A stretch of 64,000 nucleotides of DNA from Drosophila persimilis. Lineage: Eukaryota; Arthropoda; Insecta; Diptera; Drosophilidae. The position numbers and the translations under genes were made by a program. The notes beneath the pieces are model-generated. The model worked only from the letters and a program-made list of their open reading frames with translations, searched no databases and was not told the origin of the DNA. Shown one piece after another: positions 41,719-53,703 of the stretch (positions are counted from its first letter, which is position 1; the number at the start of each line of letters is the position of its first letter). The stretch spans positions 26,970,001 to 27,034,000 of the forward strand of contig NW_020825288.1 in the NCBI RefSeq assembly GCF_003286085.1, given 5' to 3'.

Positions 41719-43965
41719 TCAATTGCCGCCGTAGTCCTCGATGAATGTGTCGATGATGTAGCGCTTCACCTCGTTGATGGATGTCCGCTTGTTGCTGCAC
41801 TGAAGCCGCTCCTGGTGCTCGGGCAGGACCAGCAGCTGCTGCAGCTCTCCCTGCGGAAAGCGGAAAGTGGAAAAGCGAAAGTCGTCAGAGCAAACAATAC
41901 ACAATTATCAGCGAATTATTATTTAATTCCCTTTCTGATTGGTCAACGGGGGCCGGGGCGGGGGTGCAGCATGTATACGGTTATTTATCGGATTAAATTG
42001 CTGGCCCCCATTTGTGGATGGCCCCGAGAATGCAGCTGCCTTTTTAAGAGGCGGCTGACAGGGTGGCACAGTGGCACAATCCGTGGGTGTGTGGGGAGGG
42101 TGGAGGCGGAGGGGGCTTGATATACTCACATTAAAACCGCGTCCAATCTCCACGTCCGCATCTATTGGCAGGGTGTACAGTCGTTTCGAGACAACAAAAC
42201 TATTTGTCCACGCGCAATCCACGTAGATCGATATAAAATCGCCATTTTGTATGCTGCAATGGGAAAATAACAGTAAAACAATACCAATAGTAACACGAGA
42301 GACCACATACAAATTATTTAAATATATACCTACAATATCCTACAAATGTGTACCATACCACCCATACAATATGTACTGTACTGTATCTGTGTGGCGTATA
42401 TACCTACATACCTATGTGTGTGTGTGTGTTTGGAGCAGTGAGTGTGCGAAATGTGCCGTCGGCCGATGACAAATGGCGCCCACTTGAACCAAGTGTCAAT
42501 TTCGCTGTGTGTCGTCGCAAAACCAAAAACCAAAACGACAACAAAAATAGACCAAAAGGCGTTCGATATTCATGTACAGAAAGGGCGGGGGCGTGGGTGT
42601 GTGCGGGGGTGTGTACCCTTATTTGCATGTGTGTCAAGTGTTTGCCAGTGTGCGTTTCATGGCACAAACATTTATGCTAATAAATTGAAAATGCAAATAA
42701 AAAGGAAAGTGTCAACGACGATGGCCATTCCAGATCGAGTGCCACCCAGCACACAGCACACACAGCACACATGTAGTCGTATACCATGTCGAACACAGAC
42801 ACAGTGATTGGCAATCAACAATACAACAAGCATAGCATCCATTGCAGCCATCCCAGTCACAGTACCAGTCCCAGTACCAGTCCCAGTACCTGTCCCACCC
42901 TGATGGCCACTCACCTGATGGCCACTTGATGCCAGCGATAATCATATAAATTGAATTTCACCGGCAACATTTCCGTTGTATTGTCGCGTTCCAGATACAG
43001 GCGCAGACCATCGCTGCACGCCTCCAGATACAGATTATGCGTGGCATTGCGTATGGAGAATATGGTGGCCGTACTCTTTGTGTCGTTCTGCAAGGAATAC
43101 AGACATAGATTAGTCTCTGCTAAGCCGCTGGGCCCCCCTTATTCACCTTTGCCCTGAGGGTGATCATCAGAGTAAAGTTCAGTATGTTCCGCCAGCTTCG
43201 AATGTAGCCCATGTTATAGGGCGCCGAGGGTGTGGGCGACGATGCAGCGGTGGTGAGATCTTGCATCTGCATCTCAGGGAACGTCGAGGCCGAGACCGAG
43301 ACCGAGCCCACTGCTGCTGCCGATTCGGAGGCTTGCGTGGGCAGCTCCTCCATGAGTGGCAGCTTCTTGTAGAACTTGAGCAGATCGCTAATGTCATCTG
43401 TGTGGGCAGAGGTTGGCTTTAAAGGCTTTAAGGGCCTTGTGGAGGTTAAGGACTGCACTTACCACTGCATTCGAAGCTATTGCAGTTGCGCTGCTCGATG
43501 TTGTAGCCCTCGCAGAGGAGGGTCGACAGAGCCACACTCTTGGCCGACTTGCGCTTCTTGTGCTGATTGCTGGCACGTGTCTTCCTGCTACCGACTGGGG
43601 CTCCGGCTCCGGCTCCGGCTCCGGCTCGGGCTTCCCCCTCATCCCGTGGCACAAATCGGACACTTTTGCCTACCGCTGCTGCCTCATTACTGCTGTTTGT
43701 TCCCACGATGGGGGCAGGTGCCTGGGGCTGGGCTGTTGCCATCTGTGCGAATTTGTGCAGCGGCTCATCGCTGGTCATCGCTTGTTGGAGGAGCAGGGAC
43801 TCTGCCTCTGTCTCTGCCTCGTCATCACCATCGTTGGACGTGTCTGCTTTCAGGCTGTCCAGAATGCCATCGTTATTCGCCTCCTTAGAACTGGCAATCT
43901 CATTTGCGGTGTCGTCCATCTGCTCTACCATTTCCATGTCCACATCATCGTCTTCCTCCTCGGCC

Positions 43966-43997
<32 letters not shown>

Positions 43998-45922
43998 CTC
44001 CTGGTTCATCTTCATATTCATGTCCACCATCGGGTTGTCCAGCAGGCAGCGGCGGAAACGCTGCTGAACCCCCTTTCCGCAGGTGACGCTGCATAGGGTG
44101 AAGTCGCTCCAATCATCCCATCCTGCAATTGGGTGAAAAAGTGACACTCTTAGCCCCAGAAAAACTAAAAAATTCCTCGCTGAGGGAGTATTTTCCTTAA
44201 ATTAAAGGTCCCTCATCGGGTTGTCGCAATTCATTCGGGGGGCTCTCGGTGGGCGCCCAGCCGCTTGACACAAAAGTCAAGTGTTTCTTCCCTCGAGTGC
44301 TGCAGCCAGTTGAAAGCATCTCTCCTCCTGCCACCCCCCGACTATGCGCAGGGGCAGGGGCAGTGGCAAAGGCAGAGGCAGGCGACATCTGCTGCGTCAT
44401 CGGAAAATCCCTTTTCTATTTTTATTTTTTTTATTTTATTTTATTTTATTTTTCTTTTCATGCAGAAGCGTCACCTCTGGCACCGACACAGCCTGACTGC
44501 CTGACTCCCTGACGACCAGTCGTGGTCGGTCGGTCGGGGTGTCGGGGGGTCGGTGGTTCGTATAGTTATCAATCTTCATAAAAGATTCATCTCTGAGGAG
44601 AGCACTTCGTCATAATAAACTGGCGACTGACTAGCAAAAGTTTTCCTTCCCAGTGGGTTTAAAAATACTGCATAATCGGCTTTAAGAGACCAAGTGCCGG
44701 GGCTTTCAAGTCCGAACCGATTCATTGGCAAACAGCAGCGTTGCTGTCTCCCAAAACCCTCATGTGCCAATTAATACTGATTGCCCGACCACTTGGTCTC
44801 TACTCTGCGACGACTATAGTTTGGAAATTCTATCCCTATCCGTTGCATGGCACTCGATGCTCGGCAAACATTCGAGCCAAGCGATTTGTTCAACAATGCA
44901 ACTAACAAGCAAAATGCGATTAACTAACGGATGCCCTCGGGACTTGGGGCTTGGTAGAGGGGGAGGAGTGGCCAGTAAGTGGACACAGGATGTGGATGCC
45001 TTACCCAAATGCTTCCAGATATGATTCTCGAATTGCGGTGTCCAGCGATGCAGACCGTTGATGCTTATGTGCAGAACATCACTGGCCGGCGCTCGTGGCA
45101 GGAGCAGCTGTCTGCCGGAGTTGGGGCCTGCTGCTGCTGTGGCGGCAGGCAACAATTTGCCAAAGGCAATTAATTCCGCTGGCAGCATTTTCAGCATATT
45201 TGCGTCGAAGCAGCGCGCCGGCTGGAGTGTTGCATTCAGCTGTCTGCGGGAACAAAGAGTAGAGTGTACATTCTGAATGTCACCAAAAAGCAGTGTCCCT
45301 GCACCTACCCCTCGTACTGAAACGCTGACTCAGTGCCGCTCCAAGCATTTCCACTTCCACATCCACTTCCGGATCCATTGCCGCTGCCTCCGTTGCGATG
45401 GCCGCCGCCGCTGCTGGACATCCCTCCTCCGGCCCGAAGCGACAGTGTGGCCTCTCCGCCGTTGGCGCCATTGGCAATTTTCAGCAGAGAGGCTCCTTTG
45501 TATATCGTTTCCGGGGCTAATGTTATTAATATACCGGCGGACAGAGCAGTTTCGGTGTCAGAGCCCTGGCCATCGTCGAGCTCCGCATCGGTGAAGACCC
45601 GGGCAGCGAGGGCCTTTACAATGACAGGACTCGTGCGAATCAGCTCCACTATGCCCTTGTGTGCACAGCGCTGGCTATCCGCTGGGGTACTGCGATACAA
45701 TGGGCCTGCTGCTGGTGCTGCGGCAGGTGCTGGGGCTGGTGCTGCAGTGGCGCCCGTTGCCAGGAGCTGCAGGAACAGGACCAGCATCCGAGCGTGCGAC
45801 TGGGAAAGGTGTCGCCTACTGTCATACCTGCTCATCGCTGGGGCTGGGGCTGGGGCTGGGGCTGGGGCTGGGACTGTTGCTGATGCACCCAAAGTGGGAG
45901 CCATGGGCAGCACGTAGCGCAT
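41719..45922 (-). CDS. Secreted thrombospondin type-1 / laminin-G-like protein
   Basis: Seven exons (minus): 45922-45309, 45243-45005, 44122-43463, 43397-43147, 43087-42915, 42253-42130 and 41850-41719. They give 730 residues from the first ATG or about 701 from the ATG at 45835; all phases fit. The later start gives a clear signal peptide (basic head, then MLVLFLQLLATGATA), whereas the first puts an Ala-Pro repeat in front of it. After a variable Gly/Ser-rich stretch comes a segment ending HRWTPQFENHIWKHLG. A thrombospondin type-1 repeat follows (WDDWSDFTLCSVTCGKG…RFRRC), then a roughly 180-residue insert with a poly-Glu run, then the rest of the repeat (LCEGYNIEQRNCNSFEC). The C-terminal half reads as a laminin-G/TSP-N-like fold (LNFTLMITLRAKNDTKS, YRWHQVAI). 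Probably an extracellular matrix or adhesion protein. I do not recognise the named fly gene. Confidence 0.82.
43596..43634. repeat. GGCTCC hexamer repeat in coding sequence
   Basis: About six GGCTCC units encode an Ala-Gly-Ala-Gly run in the linker insert of the minus-strand TSR protein. Length variation here would stay in frame. Confidence 0.75.
44428..44455. repeat. TTTTA pentamer array
   Basis: TTTTATTTTATTTTA-type repeat within the 882 bp intron (44123-45004) of the TSR gene. Confidence 0.7.
45837..45875. repeat. GGGGCT hexamer repeat encoding Ala-Pro
   Basis: Six tandem GGGGCT units on the plus strand read as an Ala-Pro repeat on the minus strand, between the first ATG (45922) and the ATG that precedes the signal peptide (45835). 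The G-runs could form a quadruplex. Its position argues that it is often untranslated leader rather than protein. Confidence 0.75.
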
Positions 45923-48900
45923 GGATAGATCCTTTATCTCTTTGACTGCGCGAATCCTAGCGAATTTCGCTGCTTGGCATCGCAGCCTTTTATCGCTGCG
46001 GTGGCCGGTGGCTCAATTTACTTTCGGCAAAAGTCACGTTCCGGCTTTGGTTGGTTTCTTTTGGGCCTTCCCTTCCCCTTTCAGTGCAGAGACGACACCA
46101 CTTAAATCGCGCTGACATTCATTGTGGTGCTGGAGAGATAAAAAAGAGAGCTCTGATTAAGGCGAGTTTCTAGAATTCCAAAGAGAATGCACTTGAAGTA
46201 AGTGTTTTGCACCAATGGAGGGGAGTGGGGAGCTCGCATAGATCCAGTGGCACTTTTCATTCCACGAATGAAATGGAAGGAAGTTGAAGAGAAAATAAAA
46301 ATCACGCGCTTGTGCAATAAATATCTTAAATGAAGTTCGTTCGCTCTAAAGCTCAAGCTCACGCTCTCAAGCTTTCGCTCTTCTTTCTGAGAGTGAAGCT
46401 TGCACTGCAGCAGAGGAAGAAGAAGAGAGAATAAGAATTAGCACAGCCAATGCAGATCTCTCAAATCACTTCCACAGTAGCGTGGCTCCGCGATATTTTG
46501 CTGTTTTGGTCGGTAAAAAGTGTCTTCGAAAATCGTGTGATATTCTAAAATTGTCCTACAATTCCTTCGGTCGGTCTTGCGGTTTAATGTGTTGTTGTGT
46601 TGATCTTTGTATAAAACTCTCTCTCAAAGGAGAAGAGCAGAGAACAGAAGGTGCAGCAGAGGAGGAAAAGCAACGTGGCAATGAATGACACGAAGCGACA
46701 TGATTTTGCTGAAAGGTGAGTGATGAACCAATACACATATACATAACATACGCACACACATTCATGCATACATTTTTAATGAGCGAAAGCTGAAAGCTTC
46801 CTAGAAAGCTGCTGTAAAAGTCGATCAATTCTGTTTACATTAACCGGTTAAAATTACTCAAAGAAAATCAAAAGAACCTATCATACGTGCTGTTTCAGCA
46901 GAAACGTGTAATAAAATTGAATGTTTACACACATATGGAGTACTCTTAAGCCCTATAGATTGGCTTCCGCTGCAGCATGCTACTCTTGCCCCAGTTGCCA
47001 CAGAAATGGCAACACAAAACATTCTGACAGATAAATGTTGGCTTCCCTTTGCAGTTGCAACTTTCAGCGGAACCCTAACAAAGTTGCGACTACAACCCGA
47101 AACGTTCTGAATGTTCATATCCCCCGGTTGGGGCTTTTGGGCGCATCCTTTGGACACACTGAAGGCCGGGGAAAATGAACAACAAATGTGAAACAGCGAT
47201 GAATGCAAATGCGGCCGGCCGCGCAAAATTGAGCCCTCAATTGTTTTATGGCCGGGCCCTGGCCCAGAAAAACTGGCCAAGTCGGCCGTGAAGCGACTGT
47301 GCAGCGGAGGAACCTGTGCTCCGGACGGACCTGTCCGATCCGCTATGCTCCATTATGAGAATTCTGTTCGTTTCCGTTTGGCCGACCGGCAGGTCGTCAC
47401 TCCACTCACTCCACCCACTCCACCCACTCTCTCTCCATCATATTCCCCGGGGGCGGCAATCAGTGTAATTGTTATTGTTATGCTACCCCGTAAGAGCAGA
47501 GCAGAATGTTCGGGTATGTCTACTGTGCTCGTGAAACCGCAACAACAACAAAGGTGACAAATTCGCAGATTTAATGTAGCAGAAACGTTAGTAGGAAGTT
47601 TTCCAGAGAGTGGAGTACTCTGCGTTTCGTTGAGAGGGCAACTCTTTCTGCTAAATAGGCCCCGCAAAGAGAGCGCCTGGCGGGAGTGTAATTGAGTAAT
47701 CGGTATCTTGTAGTCGTACCAATTCACTCGAATGTATGTATGTATGCTCTCTCACTTGTTTTTCTTCGTTTCTATTGCCGTTAATCCATTTGTTTTGGTG
47801 TTCTGCTGTGCTGTTCCGTTGAACTTTTGCAAATTGGCAAAGTTACTTCTTGCGACAATCTGTTAAAAGCTTTTGAATTCCAAATAAACTTCGGTTGGCA
47901 TGCAATCTCGAAACTACGTTAAAGGTGGGTAGGTAATCCCATGAACGAGTCACCGGGCCATCGTAAATCAGGCGGAGAAACTCCAACATTCCCACGGATA
48001 AGGCTAAATGTATATTTTATGCACTTGCCAGCTCCTCTCTGGCTCTGACTGTGGCTGACCACTCCAGGGAATAAGTCCCAAAACACCAGACGAATCTTAG
48101 CATTGTTCTGAGAGCCATGTTCAGTTATTATTTCCCTTTCGACTGAGTTCATTTTGAAATTGAAAAAAAGCCGATTCCACGCGTTGATTCCTGCTTCTCT
48201 TTCCCTCTTCCCGTCTTTTGGTGGTTCGTTACACTTGAAAGTACAAATCGGACCTTATTAAAAGGGGAATTGAAGGACAGTTGAATGTCATATTTAGCAC
48301 ATGTGTGTGTGTGTTGGGTCTGGTCGGAAGGGATACCATTCCAGAGTGTGTTTCTAGAGGATGATTGAATATCAAAAGGCAGTTGGTGAACGCAAATCTC
48401 TGACATGTTTCAAGTTGTCCCTGCTCCAACCTCCAGCCTCCCGCCTCTCCAGACTTGACCTGACAACAATGCGAGCGGCTCGGAAAGCAAGTTTAACAAG
48501 TGCTACCCTCAAAGGACTCGTAAAACTGATAGCTACAGCAATCCAGAGTCCCCAAACCCCACCCGATCCCGGGTCCTGTGGCAGTTTAAAAGCTCCAGCA
48601 CGCCTGCCGTCCGAACTGCCACAAGTGGTGGGCGGCGGGGCGGCTGGGCTCTTTATTTGGGTCTCAGATTGGCTAAACGACAAAGAGGGGGCTGGGCGTC
48701 TGGGGGCAAACATTCTGCACAAAGCAGCAAAAATATTTTGTGCCCAAATTATGCCTAAAATTCCAGGCAGGGGTCTCTTCTCTGGTCCTGGATCCCAAAA
48801 GAATCCAAGGCCCCCCCCAGAGCGAAGTCCTTCCGTCCGTCCGTTCCACACGCATTCGCAATTATCCGCAGGGACAACTGTCGCCTTTCCTTTTATCTGT

Positions 48901-50492
48901 GCGAATGATTAAGCCCAGAGTGTCTTAAAATTAATTTTATAGAGACGGCAGAGCCATCGCGGGTAATCATGGCTACCATTGGATGGATCACGCAGATTGT
49001 ATTTGTATTGCGGCTTAAATAGTTTTATCTGCCTCACAATTGAGCGCCACGCCGGGGGAACGACTTCTGTGCAACGAACTGCGAGTATCTGGAAGATACT
49101 TGAGTGAATGCCACCCCAACAGACAGACAGACTGACAGACAGATATCCCGGCATGTAAATAATTTGGCCAAGAGGACAATTGTGGGGAAAACGTTGCTTG
49201 CTCTCTTGCTCTCTTGCCGGCTGAAACTTTCTCAATGAACAATGAAATTCTTGCATAACAACTTTCTTCAATTTCTTCCGTCTGCCGCTTCTTTTGCTGA
49301 GGCACGCGCTGTGGCTGTGGCTATATTAAATTCCTATTTTATTGATTCGCATCCCGGCAATCTCTCGATGCGATCCCACAAATGTGGCACCATTGTGTGG
49401 CAGCATGAGTTGTGCTAAGCATAGGTATGCCTCTGTTCGAGTCACGATGATTGAGAGGGACTTGTCGTCCATCATTCCAGCACCCAATCATTGGCTCAAT
49501 GCCTCTTCCCCCGGCCCACGAATCGAATGCTTAAATCATACAAAATTGAAGTAAATCCACTTACGGCTAAACAAATACTTTCCAGTCCAAAAAGAGAAGG
49601 ATAAATGGGGGCGAAGATGTTTCAATTTGCTTTCTTTGAATTATGCAAACTCATTTGCGACGAGAGTGAATTTATTGCCCTTCCCCCCGGCCCCGACGAT
49701 GGGGCCCTAAACAAAAACAAAAGCCAAAAGGTTGCCCCAGCATCGGCATCGGCACCGGCACCGGCTCTTACTCCATTAAGGAAGGATGTGGTGGTGCCCC
49801 ATCTTCTGCTCGCCGGGAAATTTATACGCACAATTAATTCTAAAATCCGAATCTCGGTAAACATTCATCGCATAAAAACAAGATAAAATACTGCGATTAC
49901 GATTGCGAGTGTACCTGCTGCAGCAGTCGATTATCGGCATAAGGAGGGGGCTGTGGGCGGGGCAGGCAATTAATTAAAATCTGAGCGGATTATTTGCCAA
50001 GCGGATGAGTATTTGCTAATTGGCTCTGCAGTGGCAACGGCAACGGCTTAGCCTAGGACCAAGTCCTAGCTGCTGTCCTGGCATCGCCCAACGTTGAATG
50101 CTGTTAAACCCTGTCCCTGACTTAAGTGGAGCCTCCCCTCCCCTCCCCTTATCGGCGGTGTCGGGTTAAGGGTCGCTGGGGTCGCGGGTGTCCCGGGGCC
50201 GCCTGCTCCTTTGTGCAAATTGTAATTATAATGCCACTTAATGTCATAAGAGCGTATCTGTTGTGCCTGTTTGCTGTCATTGTTTCTGGGGGGGAGGAGG
50301 CCTCGATTGGGATGTAAACTAAAAGGTTTGACCAATCAAAAGATCGAATGGCAATGGCCTGGGAGGCAAAAATCATTCGGTCAGCGATTGGAGGTCTCCC
50401 CCAACATAATCCTCCCATCCACCGGTGGGGTTCATTATGCAAAGCACACTTAACTGGAAAATTAGCATAGATCTAGCACATGCGGGGGCATG

Positions 50493-50498
<6 letters not shown>

Positions 50499-50522
<24 letters not shown>
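50499..50522. repeat. (CA)n microsatellite
   Basis: About twelve uninterrupted CA units are directly visible. Confidence 0.85.
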
Positions 50523-50523
<1 letters not shown>

Positions 50524-50897
50524 GTACACAGGAACATACTCGTAAACACAGATACTGTGCAAAGGGCTGCCGCTGCCGCTGCCCGCCCCAACCCCATTAT
50601 CCATTATCTATACGCTGGGATTATTTTTATTATATCCTGGAAGCATCCTGGCATTCCGCTGGCATAGAGACACAGCCGCAGATAGTATTTTACGCTGAGG
50701 CAGCAACAAAAAAAGTTGACCCCATTATAAAAGGACGATTGCACATTAACCAATGGGTATGTAAATGGGAGCCTGCAGACCCCACTTCCTGCTCCTCTGT
50801 CTGGGAGACCCACATTGGAGCCATTTGGCCATTTGGCAAGGAAGGGAGCACACAGATACAATCGGCAGAAGGAACAGCAGCAGGGGCAGGGGACAAG

Positions 50898-50928
50898 CGA
50901 CAGTCGACAGTCGACAGTCGACAGTCGA
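50898..50928. repeat. CGACAGT heptamer array
   Basis: Four perfect tandem copies of the 7 bp unit CGACAGT plus a partial copy, followed by a GA run. Confidence 0.85.
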
Positions 50929-51779
50929 GAGAGAGAGGGCTGCCAACGGCCATTAACAATGCAATTTTGTAACAATATGAAATTGTGGCTATACTCTCCA
51001 CTCGTACTCCTCCCGTACTCGTAGAATGCCTGAAAACAAAGTTTCGGCAGAAGGATGCTGTGCTCTGTAATTATTCAGAATGCCACATACCACACACCAC
51101 CACACATGTGTGCCCCACCACTAAAGTACAGGAGAACATAAATCAATCCACAAAGAAAGCCACATTACAGCCAACAACAAATGATTATCATTTGGACTTG
51201 AGGTTTCCCTACTGCAGATAGTCGCCTCATAACCGATGCCAGAGGGGGTGCTATGCCATGCCATAGAAGGGCAAAGACCATCCAATAATTGCTCAGCAAG
51301 AAGTGTAGAGTGGAGCCCTGGCTCTAGGGCTCGTGCCCTGTATCCATGTATGCAGTTGTGTGAATCATGCACAAGCCATGTAGTTGGTTTTTGGTAATCT
51401 TGCGTCCTAGAAGGGTCTCGCGAGTCTCGAAGAGAACCATAGAACATAGGAGAGCTAATTGGTCCCGGCATTGTCTTTGGTGGTGTGCTTACCTTTGTTA
51501 ACAGGATTCTATGAGGCTGTTCCGTTCATTGCGAGTCCATATTCACCCTTTGAATGTGGCCCAGGGACAGTATTATCTCCACAAATATTCCTCAATGGGA
51601 GATGGCCAGAAAAGCTTGTGCCACTCGTGCCACTTGGGCCAGTTGTGCGTGTAATCTGATTTGAATGCCAATTAAATTGCCATCTAAATCGGATTAGTGT
51701 CTGCGGTTTGTAATGGCATTTAATTTGATTTGATTTGATTCGAAAATTGTAATTCCATAAAGTACTGAAGCTCTGAAGG

Positions 51780-52152
51780 GTCTGTTGTCTGTTGGCTGTT
51801 GTCTGTTGGGTTTCCTGTGTCACTTTATTTATATTTATATTTTTCACATTTTCCACTTTTCCAGTGCGCTTCCTAATTTAATTTCGCAAATCCACAAGCG
51901 AGCACTAATTACTATACGGCTTTTATTATTGCTTCAAAACCGCAGCACAGCATCCACGGCCGCGTCAGCATCAGCATGTGGCATGTGGCATGCCACGCAA
52001 CAGAGTTCAGAGTTCGAAGCGCACACAAAACAACACACGAGCCGCTGCTTCTGCTGCACTTTTGGATCCTTTGAGATTTTCGGGGAAGAGTAGCCCGAAG
52101 GAGCGCCGCGAACCAACTGCCTGGCAGTGGCCCCGAAACGGGGGCTTTTATA
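51780..52152 (-). promoter_or_regulatory. TATA-box promoter and leader on the minus strand
   Basis: On the minus strand TATAAAAG occupies 52152-52145. GCAGTTG, an initiator-like sequence, follows about 34 bp downstream (52120-52114). The next 350 bp are typical fly leader: A-rich, with AAAAGTGGAAAATGTG and ATATAAATATAAATAAAG stretches and CAACAGACAACAG repeats. No coding gene starts nearby. The nearest minus-strand start is that of the TSR/laminin-G gene 6 kb downstream, so this is its most likely promoter. A hairpin (CCCCCGTTTCGGGG) lies between TATA and start. Confidence 0.5.
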
Positions 52153-53630
52153 GCATCCGCCAAACGATCCGACGGCCGCCGGGCAGGCGCCTGCGCGGAT
52201 AAACTCTCTCCAAAGAGAGAGCTCTCCATGCGGAAGGAAAGCCGGCTACGACCGGCTGCTCATTTGGCAGGTCCTTGCTGCCTGGCTGCTTCTGCCCCAT
52301 TCAATGGGGTTTGTTTACATGGAGGGACAGCTGCCGAGAATGTGTGTGTGTGTGTGGGGACAGCACAAAGTTTGAAGCCAGCCAAGGCGCACATGCCACT
52401 TGCCACATGCCAGTTGCCACTTGCCATCTCGGGGCTAAGAAGCGTCTGTTTGTGCGTGTGTCTGTGTGCCTTCTGTCTGTGTGCCTGTGTGGGTGCACAC
52501 TGGCATTACATTGAAGTTTTAATTGAATTGCGGTTGCTGCAAGTTTTGTAACTGCATTTTGCTCTCGCAGATCCCTCCTCTCTCTCTCTCTGCCGCACCG
52601 CAGAAGGTGCGAGAAAAACAAGTTGCGCCACAAACTTTGTAGCTTGAAACTTTTTCACTTTTCATTTCTTGTGTGTGTGTGTGTGTTTGTTTCAGCTTAG
52701 CCTCATGTTTAAATGCAGCCAACAAATGCAGTTAAAAGAGAGAGAGAGAGAGGGAGAGAGGGGCCCGCCATTCCGGCGAAAAAGTAGGCAACGGCCAAAC
52801 GATTTATATTTCTATTTCCGCTTTCCCCATGAGACTCTTTCCTGTGCCCCTGCCCCTGCCTGTGCCTGGTGTCGGTGTGGCAACACCTGTTGTTTCCACT
52901 GTTGCACACTGGCCTCCTTATCGCCTCCTTTGTAGGCGGCTCTATCGCTTCGCAAAAGTTTGATTTTGTTCCACATTTGGCTTTGCCCCTCCCCCCTCCC
53001 CCGCCCCATTGCGCCATTGTGTGCCTGTCCTTGGATTGCGGGGTTTAAGTACCCCCCGCCGACTATGATTTATTGCGGTTTGCAGTAAACTGCAGGAACA
53101 AGTTCATTACGGCAGGACAAGGGTCCTTGCTTGCAGGACAATGGGGCCAAGCCCAAGGGGGAAGGAAGTGGGACTCGACTTCGATTATAGTATTTTACTC
53201 ACTCATTTATTAACAATAACAGACACATGAGTGCTGCCCCACACACACGGAATAATCAATCAGGATTCAGGATTCAGCAGAAGCTAAGGCACATCCCCAC
53301 CAGCCAGATTATTCATGCCTTTTATCTGCCACAGCCAGGGGCCAGAGCCGGCGACCAGTGGCTAACCCATTTAGCACAATTTAGGCACTCTCCTCTTCTC
53401 CGATTTCACACCCACAATTACAATTACAATCCCACAATCAGGCCAGGCAGATCCTTTGTTGCCAGCAGCCACTCGCGCGCTCGCTCTCTCCGTGTGGAAG
53501 CTAATTACAATTACGGTCTGGGGGGAGCATGCCCCATGGGGGAGCCTTGGTTCGGGGCAAAGCAATCGATGGGCCTCCAAAACATAGCCATGCATATTTA
53601 ATTCTCTTCTCGTCTCTGGTAACCCAGAAT

Positions 53631-53703
53631 ATCCTGCCTCTAACCTGCCCTCATCCTGCCCTCATCCTGCCTCTATCCTGCCCTCATCCTGCCCCCATCC
53701 TAT
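53631..53703. repeat. 12 bp minisatellite (CCTGCCCTCATC)
   Basis: About six tandem copies of a 12 bp pyrimidine-rich unit with minor variants. Confidence 0.8.

Larger units (their letters stand above)
46000..51480. other. Gene-poor upstream region, no gene identified
   Basis: Several open frames of 70-180 codons exist, but they overlap on both strands, have skewed composition and show no domains. If the TATA promoter near 52.15 kb drives the TSR gene, most of this stretch is its first intron. A possible donor (AAAG then GTAAGC, minus strand, near 51492) would end a long leader exon. A (CA)n run lies at about 50499-50522 and short minisatellites are listed separately. Confidence 0.45.

Noticed and set aside
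43413-44096. 227-codon plus-strand frame across the TSR exon
   Set aside because: It mirrors the minus-strand coding exon, whose splice sites, TSR motif and phases are all consistent.
45333-45917. 194-codon plus-strand frame over the TSR signal exon
   Set aside because: It is the complement of the GC-rich Ala/Gly-coding exon and has no domain.
48361-48912. 183-codon plus frame and 159-codon minus frame at the same place
   Set aside because: Two overlapping open frames on opposite strands in GC-rich DNA, neither with a recognisable motif.
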